NCBI GenBank assembly: GCA_951813295.1
Contig: CATOTI010000001.1
Span: forward strand, 1 to 64,000
Origin: an uncultured Pseudomonadales bacterium
GTDB lineage: Bacteria > Pseudomonadota > Gammaproteobacteria > Pseudomonadales > Azotimanducaceae
Length of the DNA: 64,000 bases
Reading direction: 5' to 3'
The position numbers and the translations under genes were made by a program. Below, one piece after another: positions 62,279 through 64,000 of the stretch (the stretch's first letter is position 1; every line of letters begins with the position of its first letter). The notes below the pieces were generated by a model. The model was given only the letters and a program-made list of their open reading frames with translations. It was not told where the DNA came from and searched no databases.

Positions 62279-64000
62279 TCACTCGATCGGCGGAATCGTA
62301 TCGCGGACGTTCGCGAACCAGTTCTGGACAAGCGTGAATGGCACGACGGGTGATTCGGTCAGCTTGACCATGAGGAGCGAGCCGTCGGGCGCGGCGTCGT
62401 AGTTCGGTGCGCCCGGCGCGGTACGGTAGCCCCAGGTCAAGAAGTGAACGACGGCTTCGCCGCTCGGCGCGCCATCGACCATTGCGATGGACCTCAACTC
62501 ATGCTCTGGATAATCAGTCCGGAAATAGAGCCGCCGCCCGGCAACACCCCAGATCGGGCGCGATCCTTTCCCGATCAGGATCGGCGGCGAGTCGTCATCG
62601 ATGGTTTTTACATAGACGCCCGAAATGCCATTCGCGAAGGAGCTATAGGCGACGAGTCGATCATCCGGACTCACTCTGCCCGCGAACTTCGGCGAACCAT
62701 CATCAGGAACAACAAGGTCGTATTCACCGGTCTCGAGGGAGAGTGAGACGACGGATGACCCGGCAAAGGTTACTGCGTCGTAGAGCAGGGTTTGTCCGTT
62801 GCCTGTCGCGGCGGTAGCTCGGTGGTCTCCTTCAAGTGCGTGTATCTCAATCGGCTCGGTCATGCCGTGTGCGTCGATCCGATAGATGTCCGCATCGTCG
62901 TCGACGCGCGAGAAGAAGAGCTCGGTTCCATCCGGGGTCCAGACGGGGCTACGAATATGACGTTCGTCTGCAAGGACTCGGCGTGAGTGCTTTTCGACTA
63001 TTGAGTACACGACGAGCGAGTCACCATCCCCGGGATCTTCCGCATCTAGAATGAACGCGATCTCCGTGCCGTCGGGCGAGATCCGAGGTTCGCGGTAGTA
63101 GTCCGGTGGCAGCGGTACGTTCGATTCGGTTCCGTTATCCGGGTCGATCCACACCAGGGTCGATTTGCGGTGTCCAGATGATAGGTGCCGCTGAACAAGG
63201 CGGTCGGTGGTTCGCGAGACGGATATCGGGAGGAGGTAACTGTCCACCTGGTGAATCGCGGCATGCGCGCCCAGGCGTTGCGTCGCGGCGTCGTATCGGG
63301 CGGCCAACAGATTGCGTCCGTCGGGCGAGAAGGCGACGAAATCATCCAGAAGGACGAACCCGGGAGCCGTCATTGCTCGCGGTGTGAGCAGCGGCGTGAT
63401 CGAACGATCGGCGGCGGAGTAGACCGCCAGACCGAACCGGAGCGTCGAGCCTTCTTGGACGTTCAGAAGAATATCGCCGTTTGGAAGAAATGATGGCCGG
63501 GTGTGGTGCTTTCCTTCCGTCGCTACTGTCAGAGCTGCGGCAAGCGACGAAAAGGTCGAGGCGGACTTGAGTCCCGGCGTCGACCAATCGGAGAAGACGA
63601 TTCGATCATCAGGTCCCCACGCCGCGCCATCGGCCCGAGCCCACCCCGACGGGATGTCGGTTGGAACGATCTCGATCGGGCCGCTGGTGCCATCGGTCCG
63701 GATGCGCATGTAGTCGCCATCACGAAGGTCTCGGTAACCGAGCCACTCGCCATCGGGCGATAAAAACGGGTCGACAACAAACTCCGCATCGAGCGGTAGT
63801 TCAATCGTTTCGGCGTTATCCAGGGAACGCGAAAAAAGGTGGTATTGGCGTCCGCGAAAAGCAAAGTAGACGAGCGTCTCGCCTTCCAAGAAAAACTCGT
63901 CGATCCGCTCCACGTCCGGCGGAACCTCGATCGTTGTTCGAACGATCGGTGGAATCGGGCGAGCGGGCTGCGCCTCGACCAGTTCTCCGCGAGCTCCGAA
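62279..64000 (-). CDS. TolB/WD40-like propeller, C-terminal part of a probable Ser/Thr kinase, cut by window edge
   Basis: The frame is open past 64000 (the GTG at 63913 is internal), giving at least 573 residues. The repeats have SPDG motifs: LSPDGEWLGYRD, FSPDGRNLLAARYD, ISPDGTEIAFILDAED, TPDGTELFFSR. The opening TTIEVPPDVERIDEFFLEG resembles the segment between an N-terminal protein kinase domain and the propeller in bacterial kinases. The kinase itself would be outside the window, so this is inference. Confidence 0.7.
   Translation of the reverse strand, partial: FGARGELVEAQPARPIPPIVRTTIEVPPDVERIDEFFLEGETLVYFAFRGRQYHLFSRSLDNAETIELPLDAEFVVDPFLSPDGEWLGYRDLRDGDYMRIRTDGTSGPIEIVPTDIPSGWARADGAAWGPDDRIVFSDWSTPGLKSASTFSSLAAALTVATEGKHHTRPSFLPNGDILLNVQEGSTLRFGLAVYSAADRSITPLLTPRAMTAPGFVLLDDFVAFSPDGRNLLAARYDAATQRLGAHAAIHQVDSYLLPISVSRTTDRLVQRHLSSGHRKSTLVWIDPDNGTESNVPLPPDYYREPRISPDGTEIAFILDAEDPGDGDSLVVYSIVEKHSRRVLADERHIRSPVWTPDGTELFFSRVDDDADIYRIDAHGMTEPIEIHALEGDHRATAATGNGQTLLYDAVTFAGSSVVSLSLETGEYDLVVPDDGSPKFAGRVSPDDRLVAYSSFANGISGVYVKTIDDDSPPILIGKGSRPIWGVAGRRLYFRTDYPEHELRSIAMVDGAPSGEAVVHFLTWGYRTAPGAPNYDAAPDGSLLMVKLTESPVVPFTLVQNWFANVRDTIPPIE

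Overview
The window looks like a high-GC proteobacterial chromosome segment, most likely gammaproteobacterial or close to it. The evidence is a proteobacterial-type Cmr (III-B) CRISPR locus, a perfect sigma-54 (-24/-12) promoter, MbnP/MbnH, PQQ and Rieske enzymes, and IS256/IS3/IS21-type elements. There is no rRNA or marker gene, so the taxonomy is inference. Codon use and GC content shift between the CRISPR block (1-13.9 kb), a lower-GC block (15.6-24 kb) and the metabolic remainder.

Region 1 (1-13.9 kb, + strand) is a type III-B CRISPR-Cas locus: partial cmr1, cmr2/cas10, an embedded MNT-HEPN pair, cmr3, cmr4, cmr5, cmr6, cas6, a CARF gene and a PD-(D/E)XK nuclease gene that look like one Card1/Can2-type effector split in two, csx16, then an unusual cas2-cas1-cas1-like-cas2 adaptation block, a leader and an 8-repeat array. 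Cas10 would make cyclic oligoadenylate, the CARF nuclease would respond to it, and Csx16 would plausibly remove it.

Region 2 (13.9-25.8 kb) starts with two restriction-modification gene relics and an IS256-family element that lacks a target duplication. The IS cuts off the front of a sigma-54 AAA+ activator. Just downstream a perfect sigma-54 promoter precedes a VWA protein, a beta-rich four-TM protein (probably the frameshifted second half of the VWA protein) and a 1466-residue tubulin/FtsZ-fold protein with a long zinc-ribbon tail. This sigma-54/VWA/tubulin module is the best candidate for a little-known system. IS3 and IS21 debris follows.

Region 3 (25.8-55 kb) is metabolic: PQQ dehydrogenase plus dihaem cytochrome c, aldo/keto reductase, Rieske oxygenase plus DUF1330 with a divergent TetR gene and a 35-bp operator-like palindrome, N-acyl-D-amino-acid deacylase-type amidohydrolase, epoxide hydrolase/GMC/PhyH operon, a lyase/LeuC/LeuD/TPP-enzyme operon, MFS transporter, and an esterase/PhyH/SDR operon. 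It is dotted with relics: MDR, M16 peptidase, TPR protein, a second decayed Rieske copy, and a TM-STING-like pseudogene broken by a second IS256-type element.

Region 4 (55-64 kb) holds a lipoprotein propeller-MbnH-MbnP operon for oxidative metal/copper biology and, on the minus strand, a TolB/WD40-like propeller protein (probably the end of a Ser/Thr kinase), a small beta protein and a TIR-TM-TPR protein.
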